The notes: generated from the sequence alone by a model not told the origin. Positions 24,714 to 37,878 are shown, counted from the stretch's first letter. The stretch is 64,000 nt of DNA from Panagrolaimus kolymaensis (GCA_028622995.1 JAJQJQ010000034.1:2170001-2234000), one strand, 5' to 3'. A program made the numbers and translations.

Positions 24714-25466
24714 TTTTGAATGTTTGACCAAAGTTTATTTCTTTCTTCGACGAAATCAAAAAGTTTTGATGATGTTGCAGCTGTCTTATTCACACTGTTG
24801 AAAGTTGCAAGAATGATTTGCAAATGCCATGGTTTGAAAATGAAGCACTGAAAAAATAATAAAATATAAATTAGCATAAAAATATGAGAAAACACAAAAA
24901 ATACGAATCAGACAACAGAGAACGCAAACAAAAATATGGCAGAGCGTTACATAAATTTTAATTTTTCAAACTTTTTAAAAGTTTTTTTAAAATGGAAGCA
25001 TCAAAACTTTTTTGCCTTCTTTGACAATGGTTTGGCGATCATCCCTCTCCATTATTTTAATACAAAAACACGTGGAGAACTTTACATCATAAAAAAAAAG
25101 CACCTATCATCCATGCTTCTTCTCATGGACTGATTTTTGAAATTATAATATGCACGTTTTTTTAAATTTCTTAATTTAAACAAAAGTCTTATGAGTTTTT
25201 AATTTTTCACCACTTTTATTTTTACTTTCAAATTTTTCTGTTTTTTTATTATTATTAAAAAGTGTGGATGAAATCTAGTTTTTTTTAATTAAAGATAACC
25301 ACATAATCCGTCACACTCATCATCAACAAACAAAAACATTATTTTGCGTTCTGCTCTATCATGATTGTTACAATTTTCAAAGAAAACATTTACTTTTTTT
25401 TTCTAAATGATTTATTGACTTTGGCTTTTTTTATACATACAAAGAAAAAACATAATGAAATATGAT
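24714..25466. other. Intergenic, no gene seen
   Basis: About 750 bp between the kinase start and the collagen stop (same strand). Contains the kinase promoter and the collagen 3' UTR; otherwise A/T tracts. Confidence 0.45.
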
Positions 25467-26588
25467 TTAATATCCTGGAGCGGTACGAGGTGGAGGGCAG
25501 TGAGTGCATGAACCTCCATCTCCTTGAGCACCAAGTTCTCCAGGAGAGCCAGGTTGTCCATCTTGACCAGGGCCGCCAGGAGCACCGGCATCACCAGCTG
25601 GTCCAGCAGGTCCTGCTTGGCCAGGCATACCTGGAGCTCCCTAAATTTTTGAAATATTTATTTTAATTTTATTTATTTGAGAAACTTACGTCAGATCCAT
25701 TTTCTCCGGCGGGACCAGCAGGTCCTGCAGGTCCAGCTGGACCGGGAGTGCCAGGAACATCATTAAGTTGACCAGCTGCACCAGCTTCACCGGGAGCTCC
25801 TGGTTGTCCATCATTTCCTGCAGGACCGGGTGGTCCAGCAGCTCCAGGACCTCCTTTATTGCCTTGTCCACCGGCTTGTCCAGGAGCGCCAGCATTACCA
25901 GGGGCCCCTTTGGGTCCAGCATTTCCGGGAGGACCTAAAATTTTACTTGTTTCATTTTTATTTACTTTGCGTTTTTTTTTTTACCTGCAGGTGAATCTTC
26001 ACATTTGAAGCAGAAATCAGCTGCAGTTGGAACGGCATCAGATTTAGCATCTGGCCCATGACCGCCATCTTCTCCTGGTTTTCCATCTGAGCCATCAGAT
26101 CCATCTGAACCTGCTTCTCCAGGTGGGCCAGTTGGTCCTACTTTGCATGAACAACAATGCGAGCCTTAATTTTAAAAAAGCGATAAAATATAATAGAGGA
26201 TAATGCATTGATACCAACCTGCATCAGCATTAACTCCACCACTAGCAGCTCCACCTGAAGCTGCTCCACCACCAACTACAGCTGAATCATATCCAGCTTG
26301 ACGTTTACGAATAGGTGAAACGTGGGAAAATTGTTGTACTAGTCCTGAAGATCGATGACGACAGAAATCAATTTCAGTTTCAAGCGCAGATCGGACATGT
26401 TGAGTATAATTATAAAGAGATGGAATAACTAAAATTGCAACAAGGGTTGCAACGGAACTAAAAAATAATAATAATTACAAAAATGATTCAAGAAAATGTT
26501 ATTTTCACCTAACTGTAATGCCAAAGAAAGCAAGCTTTCGAAGGCTTTCAGCTTCTTCTAAACGTTTTTTATCGTACTCAACTTTCAT
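25467..26588 (-). CDS. Cuticle collagen
   Basis: Nematode exoskeleton collagen. Five exons: 26588-26509, 26457-26219, 26164-25985, 25934-25690, 25640-25467; about 305 residues, the usual size. The short cytosolic N-terminus [18 protein letters not shown] precedes a signal-anchor helix ([20 protein letters not shown]). A Kex2/BLI-4-type basic cleavage site follows at SPIRKRQA. The Gly-X-Y domains are split into blocks separated by Cys clusters: [12 protein letters not shown], then DFCFKCED, and a closing [14 protein letters not shown]. These Cys pairs match the disulfide clusters that join cuticle collagen trimers. A run of three GSD repeats lies in the first block. The gene is head-to-head with the membrane-protein gene at 28153. 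Confidence 0.95.
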
Positions 26589-26603
26589 CGTGTTTCCACC
26601 AAT

Positions 26604-26606
26604 CTG
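26604..26606 (-). promoter_or_regulatory. Possible spliced-leader acceptor of the collagen gene
   Basis: On the minus strand, AAAAATCGCAG ends 15 nt before the collagen ATG with no exon-like open frame upstream. Such a 3' splice site just ahead of the start codon fits trans-splicing of a spliced leader, which is common in nematodes. An ordinary upstream untranslated exon is the alternative. Confidence 0.4.
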
Positions 26607-28152
26607 CGATTTTTATCATTTTTGATTTTAGCTATTTATTCTTAATTTTTTCATGTTGCGTAAGGGCGTACATCCCTAAAAAATATAATAAATAAGATAA
26701 TAAATTTATTCGATGCGCGTGAAAGCGGAAGGAGGCAGGGCAGGTTTTTTTGCGATCACGGAAAAATCAGCAACAGCTTATGATAGTTAAGATCCGAGAC
26801 AGGTTTTTTTATCATTCGTTAGAGTAGTATTTATATTTATTATAATAGTTAAACTTGTCTAAACGGGTATGCATAAATATATGCGTCGGCGAGCGGCGGC
26901 GTCCTTGTGTTTCGTTTCACCCCTAAAAGTCATAAACCAAACAAATATATTTAAAAAAATAGATGGATGAGATGTGGTTATCACATTTGTGGTGGCTAGG
27001 GTGAAGAAAATCTTCTTTATTCTTCATCTTTTAATTTTATGATTCTAAAAAATGTGAAAGTTACGCAACATTTTTTTTTCTTCTGATCACATCAGGTGAA
27101 AAGAAATGTCCTCTAAAAAGCAACATTCAAAAAAGAAAAAAATAGAAAGAAAAAAATTGATTGTTCAATTAGTTATGCAAATTAGTTTATTTTAAACCAG
27201 GAAATAAAAAAAAAGTAGGCAATTAACGAAGAAGAAGAAAAAAAGAAAAAATAAATGCTTAATCCGTTTTTAAGTTCTTCTTTTTTTGAAAAAAGAAAAA
27301 GGGAAACATTTACTTAGAACTGGCACTTCACTTGACGTCAATTTTGTTTTTCTTCAACTCGAAGATAACAAGAAAATTTTGTTTGTTGGTTTTGGTAGAG
27401 GCAAACGACATCCTAAAAACACATTTAACAGAAGAAAATAGAGGGATGAAGAAGCCTAAAAGAAAAACTTTTAACCAATAATTTTTTATTTTCTCTTCCT
27501 TAAACAGAAACATTAATTCAGTGCCTCCCGAGTTCCGTTCTTCGATGTAATGATGGCACTAAACGCTACTTAAATGCCATTTTGGACATTCTAAAAAGTT
27601 AAAAAGCTGTTTGAAGAAAACAAAAAGTTTAACAACAACAATAATTTTTTTATAATTTTTTTTAAACAAAAATGTCTGTGTTCAAAAATCACATGCCTTG
27701 CAAAAAGTTTGCCATTCCTTTCTCTTTTTTTGCTAATAGCTTTTTTTCATAAATGTTCTAAAAAAAAGTTTGTAAGTGACGTTTTTGAAAATTATGTCAT
27801 TGTTTTATCTTTTATCTGTCAAATAATAACACATTGCAAAAAACATAGAGAAGACAGTCGTCAGCTGTTTCTTAGGGTTGACTTTAATTTTTTTAGGATG
27901 GATTTACTTCTTTTTTTTTGCCTCCTCTTATTTTCCCCTTCCAATCTGTCAATTGATGAGCATTCATTCCAAAAAATCCTTTCATATTTTTTTTGCCTTT
28001 GGTTGTTTTTTTTTTTGCAGCTTTATTTTATCTTTATCTCTTTCGTTGCTCTCTTGTTGCTTGCTTATTTGACTTTCCCTTTGACATCCTAAAGCTCTAA
28101 ATCTCTAATGTGTTTTTGGTTTTAAGAAACAAAACTAAAAAAATAAAGTAAA
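26607..28152. other. Divergent promoter region
   Basis: 1.5 kb between the head-to-head collagen and four-pass membrane protein genes. A small GC-richer island at 26880-26930 (CGTCGGCGAGCGGCGGCG) stands out upstream of the collagen. Open frames at 27328-28092 are Phe/Leu-rich and not supported. Confidence 0.45.
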
Positions 28153-28811
28153 ATGTCAAAAGATTTTTCAAAAATGGCTGAAACATTGGGTGAAAGTGGT
28201 GAAACTTCCCCGTATATTTGGTTACTCGATAATGCTGAAGGATATCGATGCATTTGTAAAAGGTTTCACGTTGTCGTAAGTTTTCCTTTAAAACTCAATA
28301 AAATTTCCATAATTTTTATTTTCTTTCTTTAGGCTATGACAAAAGCGTTATGGGTTTATCATTTATTATTGCTTATAATTGTTACGGTAACATTTTTTTA
28401 TCATCAACTTATTTATCTTTGGCCTACATGGGTATTAGTATTTTTATCTGGTTATGCAATATATCGGCAAAAAGCTCATTGGATGTGGCCTTTTGTTATT
28501 TGGGTTGGATTAACAATAATTATGTTTGTAATTTTGGGAGCATATTTATTTTTTTATTCGATATTTATTCGAAGAACTCAAAAACAAGGTTTGTCTCTTT
28601 TTTATTTGCTAATGTCAAAAAAAACATCATTTTACTTTTGCTTTTTTTAGAATCAATATTTGACTCAACAACGTCCTCAGTCCTAATTCATCTTGGAACC
28701 CTGACATTTTGTTTATTTCATATTTGGCAATTTCCTGTTGTTAGTGCAGCACAACGATATTTTAAAAATGTGGAGGATGCAGCTGAAAAGGTTCCATATG
28801 GATTACCTTAG
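28153..28811 (+). CDS. Small four-pass membrane protein, nematode type
   Basis: Three exons: 28153-28275, 28333-28588, 28651-28811; about 179 residues. After a hydrophilic N-terminus comes YRCICKRFHV, then four hydrophobic segments: ALWVYHLLLLIIVTVTFFY, LIYLWPTWVLVFLSGYAIY, PFVIWVGLTIIMFVILGAYL and SVLIHLGTLTFCLFHIWQF. The tail is short and acidic. A Cys-x-Cys-x4-His motif just before the first helix resembles small nematode four-TM proteins related loosely to the LAPTM group; that assignment is tentative. It has no catalytic motif. The 3' end faces the SELENBP-like gene at 148 bp. Confidence 0.8.
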
Positions 28812-28959
28812 CTTTAGAAAATATTTTGAATTCAAAGAAAAATGGATTAAAGAGTATTTATAAAAAAATATTTTTATTTTTTAATTAACAACAAAAAATT
28901 TGAAATAACTTTAAAATATTTGTCATTTTGCCATTTTATACTTTTTTATTTAAAGTTTA

Positions 28960-31488
28960 TTATTCGAGACAGGAATCACTTGTAGAATCACCATTCATAA
29001 ATTTCATTTCTCTTGCTAAATATGGCCCATTTTCAAAATTTTCACTTGTAAAACGTATAGCAAAATTTTCATCCAACACCATCCCTCCAGCTGATTTAAC
29101 GGTAACATGAATCAGAGCTATGCATGATCCTCGCCTATAAAAAAATAAGTTTACGTAAATTTAATTCAGAGTTTTTTTACTCTTTTAAATTAGGAAATAG
29201 CATTAAATCCCATGGCGTATAATATGAATTTGTAACATAAAGCCTTCGTCCATCTAAACTAAGTTGCAAACGAGCTGGTCCACCTTCAAATTCTTGATTT
29301 CGTAAAAAACGTTTTTTCGGTGTAAAGTTCTAAAAAATCAAAGCAATGATCATCACGAGGGTTATTTTTCTTTTCTTTGCAATTTTTTTTTTTGCAAAAA
29401 ATAAACTTTTAACTTTTCTTACAACTGCGTTAATCCTAAGTAATTTGATTCCCATTGAACGATGAATAGCTCCGCCAAGAAATATTCGAGTGCAAGGATT
29501 AATACGAAAGGGATCAGAAATATTGAATTGCTCTATGAACCCGTGAAGATAACATGAAACAAAAAGAAATCGATCATCCATTGAAATTATAAGATCCAAA
29601 GGCATGGGTGGCATTTCATCTTGCATCCATCCTTCTACATGAGCTTTGGGATATTGGACTACTTTATCCGCAAGATATTCTTCAGTTGTCTAAAAGGACA
29701 TTTAAAAAATTGAAAAATTTTTGTAAAAGTACCGATTTTTTATGCAAATGATAAATAGATCCACCAAAAGTTGAACATGCAAAAGCATGAGTGCATTCGG
29801 GATGATGCAAAAATCGAATGCAACTTAATCCTATTGCATCGTCATCTAGTCTTATGGTTTGTCGAAGCTTATGCTTTTCAATATCCCAAACATTCAAACA
29901 ATGACCATAAGCATTTTCTTGTATACCTAAATTTGCATAAATTTTTGAATTTATATTGTTTTTTTGCTCACAATTTTCTTTATCATTTTTTTGATTATTT
30001 CCTAATGCCGTCATTAATTGTAATGGATCACCAAATTCTGTGGTAATTGCAATTTTTTGTTTTGCTTGAATTGCGATAAACCCTCCAAACACAGCATGTC
30101 GATGCTCATCAAAGGGTGATAATCGAGCTTTCTCTACATTTAAAGTTATTATGTCACCTAAAAATATGACACATAGTTCATCATTTTTTCAATAATTAAA
30201 AAAAAGAAAAAGTTATTATTTTACCCTTTCCTCGATTACGCCGATCACCGCATGTTGATATCATAGATGGCCCGATTCGACTTGGAAAACTACAAACACT
30301 AAACGGGTTTTGAACATTTTTCTCTAATAATTGGTCGTTTTCAATGCACTAAAAAAATGGAATTAAAAGCTTTTAAAAATAATTAAATGTAATAATAATT
30401 TTCTAAATGAATATGTTTTTACTTTTGCGATTCGCAAGGATGATTGATTTTCAACCAGAACTAAATATATTCTTGAACTACCAAAACAAGGCACAATAAG
30501 TTGAGAGCGATTTAATATACTTATTTCACTTAATTTTGATGCACTTCGCATCCATCCCGCATTCATAAGTTCATCATTTTCCGATGGAAGGGCCAATTCT
30601 GATATAACCTGAAATAAAAAAATGAATAAAACAAATAAATTTCAGAGAAGATTTAAATTTTTCGCAATTTTTTTCGAAGGTAAAAATCACAAGAAAAATA
30701 GTGTAGTGCTGAAATAATATTTAAAAATTGGAGTCCTTTATTTGTAATTTTTTAACATATTTTCTTTTCCTCCCACAAAATGCACTTAGCTAAATTAAGT
30801 GATGACTTATCTTGGATATCACATCTATTGGAGAAAGAAAAAGGTAAATCCTTCTAATAATTTTAAGAATGTGATACTTTTTACGAAAAAGAAAGAATAA
30901 CAAAGAAATACCGTTTATTAAAGTTAAAGTTAAAATAAAAATTATACCTGTCCATAATTTTTACTTTGATAATCGACATCAATTAAAAGAATTTTGCCAT
31001 TTTTCTTATTATCCACATTTGAACAAACAACAAGCATAATTTTTTCACGTTCAAATCGACTTTCATCGCTATCAAATGCTATGGTTTCACCTGGCACAAG
31101 CATGTTCATATCAGAATCTCGTTTTTTTAATTGTGGTGTATCTCGATGTAAGCTAAATGTGGGAGGTGGAATGGAAACATCGGCTACTCGTATTTCCACC
31201 GCTCTTCGACTCTATAAAGTTATTAACATTTTTAAAATATTAAGTTAGTCATTGTTGTTTGCTAAGAAAAAGTGGAGGTTTTTGGTCAACAAGGAGTTTG
31301 TTGAAAAGAGCCTTATTCCCCATCATTTATATAACTTATTACTTAAATATGTGCGCAATTAAAAAAAGACACATTTTTCGTTTAAAAAAAACAAATTTAT
31401 GGCTTCTCTAAAAATTTTTTCCAATGTCCCATCCACAAACATCCCTTGCAAATAAATAAAAAATTCGACTCACCGTGCAAACACCCAT
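28960..31488 (-). CDS. Divergent selenium-binding protein / methanethiol oxidase homologue
   Basis: Eight minus-strand exons, all in phase: 31488-31474, 31211-30948, 30608-30423, 30348-30225, 30157-29733, 29689-29423, 29329-29181, 29134-28960; about 534 residues. SELENBP1 family landmarks in order: VPCFGSSRIYLV, AYGHCLNVWDIEKH, CIRFLHHPECTHAFACST, LIISMDDRFLFVSCYLHGF, FNISDPFRI and GPARLQLSLDGRRLYVTNS. SELENBP1 oxidises methanethiol with a metal bound by conserved His. Here several family positions are changed (NAGWMRSAS where the family has HSGWNTCSS; no match to the RHN segment; no C-terminal HELRYPGGD), so enzymatic activity is doubtful. The first exon is only five codons, MGVCT, and with the next exon gives MGVCTSRR, a myristoylation-like start with an adjacent Cys. 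Residues 200-260 hold an Asn/Lys-rich insert (NNQKNDKENCEQKNN). Confidence 0.85.
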
Positions 31489-33243
31489 TGTTACAAAAAA
31501 GAATATTTTGTATGAAATTTGATGTAACGAATTTTCCAAATCAATAATTCATCTTTATCTTTTTCTTTTTCGGGATTGGCAGAGATTAATTAACTGAAAA
31601 CGGAAATTTAATTTCACAGTTTTTTCCTATGTAAAAACAACAAAATATAAAAAGAAGGATTTATAATAATCGGAAGCCAATAAAAATCGCAACAAAAATG
31701 CAATATGAAAAATAAAGAAGCTATAAGATTAAAATAAAGCAATCAAAAAAAGCAAAAAAGCATTTAAAAAATGCGTCAAAGTTAGGTAATTTCAAAAGCT
31801 ATAATTTTTTTATAAATAAAAAACCAAACTCTTCATTTCCATTTTGTAAATAAGGACTTGAAAAATGGTATTTTATTCTTATTTATTTCTTCATATTTCT
31901 TGCCACCGGATGTATTCGTTAGCTAAAATCCAAGACTAATTTTTTAAAGCCGACAAGATTTTTTAGTGAAGATTTTTTCTATTATCCTTCCTCCCCTTCC
32001 TTTCCTTTTTTTTCTTGTTGTTGCTTAATATGGATTAAAGAAAGATTTTTTGTGGTAGTAATAATGCCGAAGTATTTATTTAGTTTGTCTGGAATCTGAT
32101 AGAAAAATTTGTTTAGCTGCTTCTTTCTAAATTTTTTGTGTTTCTGCATATTCGAAGATTGATTGATTTTGTTGTATGTTCGAATTATTTTCCATTTATA
32201 AGTTAAAAAATTTATTATTGTTTTTATTTATATACAAAAAATATATTACTTGGAACATAAAATTAATAATTGAGACCTCAGACAACTGTTTTTTTATTAA
32301 ATAATGGGAATGTTGTGGCTAAATTATACACGTGAGGAAAAAAAACAAAATAAAATCCACTGCAAATATTTTATCTAAGAATTTTTTTTAATAAAAAATG
32401 GATAAAACATTAAAATATTGGATTAACAACTTTCACAGCAGGATGAAAAAAAATATATAAAAAAATAAATGTTTGGCTTTGGTTAAAAATTATTTAAGTT
32501 TAAGTTTAAAAAAACTTGTGAGGAGGAATGATTAATATTAATAATAGGAAAAAATTAAATAAATAAGCAAAATCTCAAAAATATATTTGGAGTTTTTCTT
32601 TTTTTATTATTCAGCGAATGCGAATCATCCGTGATATGCGCGATCTATAAAAATAAAAAATATTTTGTTTTGTTAACAGCAAAAAAAATTAAAATTAAAA
32701 GCAAAATTGTAAAAAAGTGAAAAAATAAAAAGCTTTAAAAGTAAGCATCGAAGCTAAGCTTGGCTGTAATGTGTTAAAAGCAATAAAATTATCAATCACA
32801 AAAGTTTTAAAAAAAAAGCATAGAAGCTGCAAAAAAGCGTTAAAAAAAGATATAAAATGCAAAAAAAGCAAAAATGCAGAAATACAATACAATATATACG
32901 ATATTAGCCTCCAATGACTTTTTTTTATAAAAAGCAACAATAATTAAAAAATTTGTACAAGAAGCAAGTGTTGGTTAATCCCGTCTAAAAATATTGCATT
33001 TTCCACGATAAAATACAGAAGAAAAAAAACTAAATATAAAAGTTTTAAGTGTAAAATACCACAATTACAGTAATCAAGGAAAATTAGGTGCATTATTTAA
33101 ACAAGAAAAATAAATAAATAAAAGTGACAATATTTTTACGCATTCATTATTATTATCTGCTTCTCTTTTTTATAATAAAGCTCTACCACGTATATGCATA
33201 GTTATTTTTTGTTTTATTTAGCGTAATAAGTTATATTAGGGAT
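31489..33243. other. Intergenic, no gene seen
   Basis: 1.75 kb of A/T tracts between the SELENBP-like gene start and the stop of the calmodulin-like gene. The frame at 32695-32940 is Phe/Leu-rich and unsupported. Confidence 0.45.
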
Positions 33244-36200
33244 TTACTTTTTAGGTCGAACGGCTGTTAATGGAGCTTGATTTGGATCAGCAAAAGGATC
33301 ATCTTTAGCTCCATCATTAATTACCGGGGAAATCATTTGAACAAATTCTTCATAATCAATCTAAAGAATTTTAAGTTTCAAATAATTTTGAATTCTTAAA
33401 ACTTGAATTCGATAATTTAAATTCTGAATTTACCTGTTCATCGCCATCTTTATCAACTTCTTTAATAATTTCATCCACTTCTTCTTCACTAAATTTTTCA
33501 CCCATGGTTGTCATAAAGTGTTTAAATTCTTGGGCAGTTATTACACCATTACCATCTTTATCAAAGACTCTAAAATCAAAAAAAAATTTTATAGTGTTTT
33601 TAAAAAATGTAAAAAAAAAATTTTTAGGCCAAGAAAAATGGTAAATTGTAGCTGCATAGAAACTACAGGGGAAAAGTGTTATGTGTGCTTCAGCTTTACT
33701 GATGTATTTCGAAAATCTTTAAACTCGGAACATGGAAACACGTAACACTAACCTAAATGCTAGACGAATAAGTTCCTGATCTGTTTCTTTATTCATTTCT
33801 TTCATCATTTTACAAAATTCTCCAAAATCTATTTTTCCATTTCCATCAACATCATACTCATTTACCATGTTGAGAAGTTCTTCTTCTGTGGGATTTAACC
33901 CCAGAGTTCGCATAGCAATTCCAAGTTCTTTAATATTCATTGTTCCATTGGAATCTTTATCGAATAACTAAAACAAAAATGTGGTAAATTGTTTTTTTAC
34001 AAAGTGAAGGACGAACTTTAAAAGCGGTTGCAAATTCTTCTAATTCTTCAGCCGAAAATTCTTCCTCCCCCGCTGATGAAGAAGTATATTGTCGATGCAT
34101 TTTACTTTCGTTAGTTTCGAGGGCTCTCAAACCACTTCCTGCAAAAACTTTAAAAAACCTCATTTAATCTCAAAATAAAATAAAAAAACTACCGTACCAA
34201 AATCTAGGCTTGTTGAACCTCTCGTTGTAATCGGGCAATTTTCTGTGGCACTTTTAAAACTTCCCACCACTCTTACACATACACCTTTAGCAATAACGGG
34301 TTCAATAATTTCGTGGGCACTTTGGCTTTGATTTAAAGGTGGTGGTAAATTTCTGAAATATGAAGCCTTTTATTTTAACGTAGGAGAAAAAAAGAAAAAA
34401 AGAAAGAAAAAATTCAGCAACAAGAATCATTTAAACAAACAAAAAGAAAGAGAAAGAAAACAAATTTGGTAAACAAGGTTTTTTCTTTTGCACATTTTTT
34501 TGGTGGCGATGATTAATTTTTGCCATTTCCCTTTTAACAACAATAAAATACAAAGAAAAAAGCACTTAAAAAAATAACGCTTCTAACTTTTTTTAAGGAA
34601 AATTAAAATAGATAAACGTTTTCTTTTTATTCATCCTCCGAAATCATGCTTTTTCTTGCATTTGAAAAAAAAATGCTTCAAAAGGAAAGCAAAGCAAAAA
34701 AAAACTTGGAAAAATATTTATAATTGGTCTTCTTTTACTTTTATATTTTTTAAATGCTTCAACTAACAAAACACACATGTTGAATGGACAACTTTGAAAG
34801 AAAAGAAAAAATAGAAAAAAAGAACGGAAAAACTTAAAACATTTTTCGTTAAACTTTTTTATTATATTTTTCTTTAAATGGGCCTTTTATTTTTATGAAA
34901 TCAACCAAACTGAAGAAATTAGCAAATCTTTTTTTCCTATTGTGTCTTGGCAGTCAACGGTAAATAGAACTTTTTAGGATTTCTGGTTAAAGAATAGCAG
35001 AAGAACCAAAAAATATAAACTTTTTAAAATGGTTAGGGAATTGGAATTTCTTCCATTTCTTTTTTCCACCGTGAATAAATGAAAGCTGTTCATGTTTTTG
35101 ATAGACGAGCTGGACGCCTCCTGCCTATGTGAGACAATGTGGGAAATTTCCCTATGGAATATGTTTTAAACTACACTGATATAAACCTTTCAAAAAAATC
35201 TGCCAAAGTTTAAAAAAAAAGAAAGAAGAATAAGACAAAAAATGAACACAAAAAAATAAATAACAACTTCATTCAAATTTCAAAAAAAAAAACCTCAGAG
35301 AACAGAAAATGAGGAAGGAAAAAGAAAAGAAGATGAAACTTTTATTCTTCATTGTCTTCTTCTTTTTTTATAACAAAAAAAATTTATCCTAGAATTCGAC
35401 ATACGCCGACAACAATGAGGAAGCAAAAAAAAAATACGATACTCGCGGGTCAAATGAACTTACAAGTTTTTTTTTACTCTTTTTATTATTTTATTTATTT
35501 TTTAAAGTCAAATCATAGAATTTTTTCTGATTGCAAAGAAATAGAAAAAAGAAAAGAAAAAAGCATGAATGCAACAAAAACCTAGGAGGATGGATATATC
35601 ATATATGAAAGAAAAGAAGAAGCAAATTGAAAAAAAATATGATCTAAAAAAGCTTAGAAAAAATTCAAGGTTTACTTAAGAAAAAAATATCTACGAGCCA
35701 CAAAAAAGCCTTCCTTCTTATTTTACATCTGTCGTCGTCAAAATTAAAACAAGTAACACGAGGCTAACAAAAATTTTTTTATTGCGAACTTGTCGTCGTC
35801 GACATCGTTGGTGGTGGTTGTCTCTTTCATTGATGCCAATTTTATTATTGCTTTTTTTTATCCATTCTCATCTTCCTTATTTCTCTTATTCTTGCGCGCC
35901 CCCACTGAAGCCTTAGTGTTGTTGATTGGATAAAAAAGGAGGTCAAATAAAAGTATAAGGAATTGAAGAAAAAAATTTGAGCTACTGAATATTTAAATAT
36001 TATACAATTAATTTCCTTTAACAAAAAAATAATAAGTAAGAAAAATAAAAACTTTTAACCTTCGAAATCCTCGATGAATTCTTCGCCGACTTTCAGCTTT
36101 ACGTAAACGTTTTTTATCAATATGATCTTCATATAATTGAATTGGCATACGTTTCCTACAACGACGAAAACAGCAGAAACAACAACAAAATAAATAATCC

Positions 36201-37878
36201 ACCTTGTAGTTGTTTGTTTGTTGGTTTAAAGCTTAGCAACAAACACCAAAAAAGCTAAACAACTATAGTTGAAATAATAATAATAATAATTTTTTCCTCC
36301 TTTTTACTCTTTCTTTTTTTTAAAACCTCTTCTGCGCACAGTTATAGTAAGTAGTAATACATAGGAGTAGGAGTAGTAAATAAATAAGTAAAAGAGTAGT
36401 ATAGACTGACTAGCAGCAATCAGTAAAAATGTTAAAATGGGCACTTCCCTTCGCGCCCCCTTATGGGAAGTTAGTTGAGCGAGCTGAGCTGAGCTGTAGT
36501 TTTTGTTGTTTTCTTGTTTTGTTATTTTTGTGCCGTGTGAGAAGAAGCTTCTATCTACTACAACCAACATTATTAGTACAGTTTTATTTTTTCTTTAACA
36601 GCAGTAAATTTATTTTTTCTTCTCTCTCTTTACATCTCAATTCTCATTCTTTTTTTTCTACGCATAATCTAATCCGTGCGCAAAATGAAGAGAAGAGAAG
36701 AAGAAAAAAAGTGAGTTATGCTTATGTGAATTTTTTATAAATAGCCTTTAAAGAAAAAAAGAACTAAACTCATTCCATTGTATCCTGAAGAAGAAAATTT
36801 GCTTAAAAAGTGTTTTTCAAAAAAAAAATAAATAATTGTTAAAACATAAAAATTTTAAAACAAAAAATAGAAAAGACTGACGAAAGCAAACGAAAAGGGA
36901 TAGGAAAAATAAAAAAGGATGGATGAAAGTTAAATTTGCGCGTAAAAAAGATAAAAACTTTTTTTAAGTGAGTGAAGTTTTTTTTCCTCCCCCTCGTCTT
37001 CCTTCATTTTGTTAATAAAAAAAAGAAAAAATAAATGCCGCAACAAAAAATTTTTTTAATATATGCATACTGCCTTGAGGAGTTTTTTTGTGGACCTTGA
37101 AAGATAGATATTTTAGCAAAGCTTCAGTCGTCAGTTCAAGTGTTTAACTTTTTTTTAATTCTTAATTTTTTTTACGAAGAAAGTTGAAAGAAGAAAGAAA
37201 CAACAAAAAAAAAACACTGTGTCACAAGTTCGTTGTTGGTAATGGTAGTTTTGTGAATCTTAAATTTTTGTTGGCACTCCTCAAAATGTTTTATTCATTT
37301 GTTTTTTTTTTGTGTACTTACTTAAAACAAAAAAAATGCTTAAAGCTAAAAATTAAAAGAAAAAAATTATTTTTAATTCTTTCTTTTTTATGAAAATAAA
37401 AAATTAAAAATTGTGAAAGAAAAAATGCAAAGCACAGGGTTAAAAATAAAGTCATGGAAAGAAGTTAAGAAATTTTTTAAAAGTTAAAATATCTTCTTTT
37501 TTTACATATTTTTTGTCATCATTTTAACAGTAATATGAGAAATTAATTTAAGGCAAAAATCGACTAATTTGTTCAAGTAAAATGTAGTTACTCTTTCGAA
37601 TGCAATAAGAGTTTCAAATTACTGAAGCATTTTTTAAATTTTGTTAACTCCAATTAAATTATTTTTTAAAAATGGAAAAAAAAAGTATTTTTTAAAAGTT
37701 AAAGTAAAAACAATATTTTTTTTATTTAGTTTCAGAATGCCCTTTAAGATGGAAGTTGGAAGTTAGGACTAAAAACAAACCTGTGTTCAGTAAGTTGCAT
37801 AACGCTTGGTGGAAAAAATGTATATGGATCATGTTTTCGACGGTGTTTCCGCGACGATGCCCGTCTGATGAAACGCAT
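33244..37878 (-). CDS. Calmodulin-like protein with long basic N-terminal extension
   Basis: Seven exons: 37878-37781, 36155-36060, 34352-34198, 34138-34017, 33967-33753, 33569-33434, 33360-33244; every junction is in frame, giving about 312 residues. The C-terminal half holds four EF-hands with full calcium loops: [36 protein letters not shown] and DKDGDEQIDYEE. Linkers such as [17 protein letters not shown] mark it as calmodulin/CAL-like rather than troponin C. The first 115 or so residues come from exons 1-3 and are basic and low-hydrophobicity ([32 protein letters not shown]), followed by a Ser/Glu linker. The tail after EF4 is Pro/Ala-rich and ends RPKK. Two introns of 1.6-1.7 kb separate the first three exons. 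The extension may target the protein to membranes or nucleic acid; that is inference. Confidence is highest for exons 4-7. Confidence 0.85.
34353..36059 (-). other. Long intron of the calmodulin-like gene
   Basis: 1.7 kb, A-tract rich. Around 35780-35830 a less AT-rich patch with GTCGTCGTCGACATCG and GGTGGTGG runs occurs, without a splice-bounded frame. No other feature seen. Confidence 0.5.
36156..37780 (-). other. Long intron of the calmodulin-like gene with GC-richer island
   Basis: 1.6 kb. The 36440-36500 stretch is notably GC-rich (CACTTCCCTTCGCGCCCC, then three GAGCT units) and contains an imperfect inverted repeat (CTTCCC...GGGAAG). It could be an internal promoter giving a shorter isoform, but no initiator or exon is visible. 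Confidence 0.45.

Noticed and set aside
36149..36202. Cys-rich frame ([15 protein letters not shown]) as a palmitoylated start of the calmodulin-like protein
   Set aside because: It has no ATG, and the DNA is a pyrimidine tract ending TTGTAG, a 3' splice site; exon 1 at 37878-37781 joins there in perfect phase.
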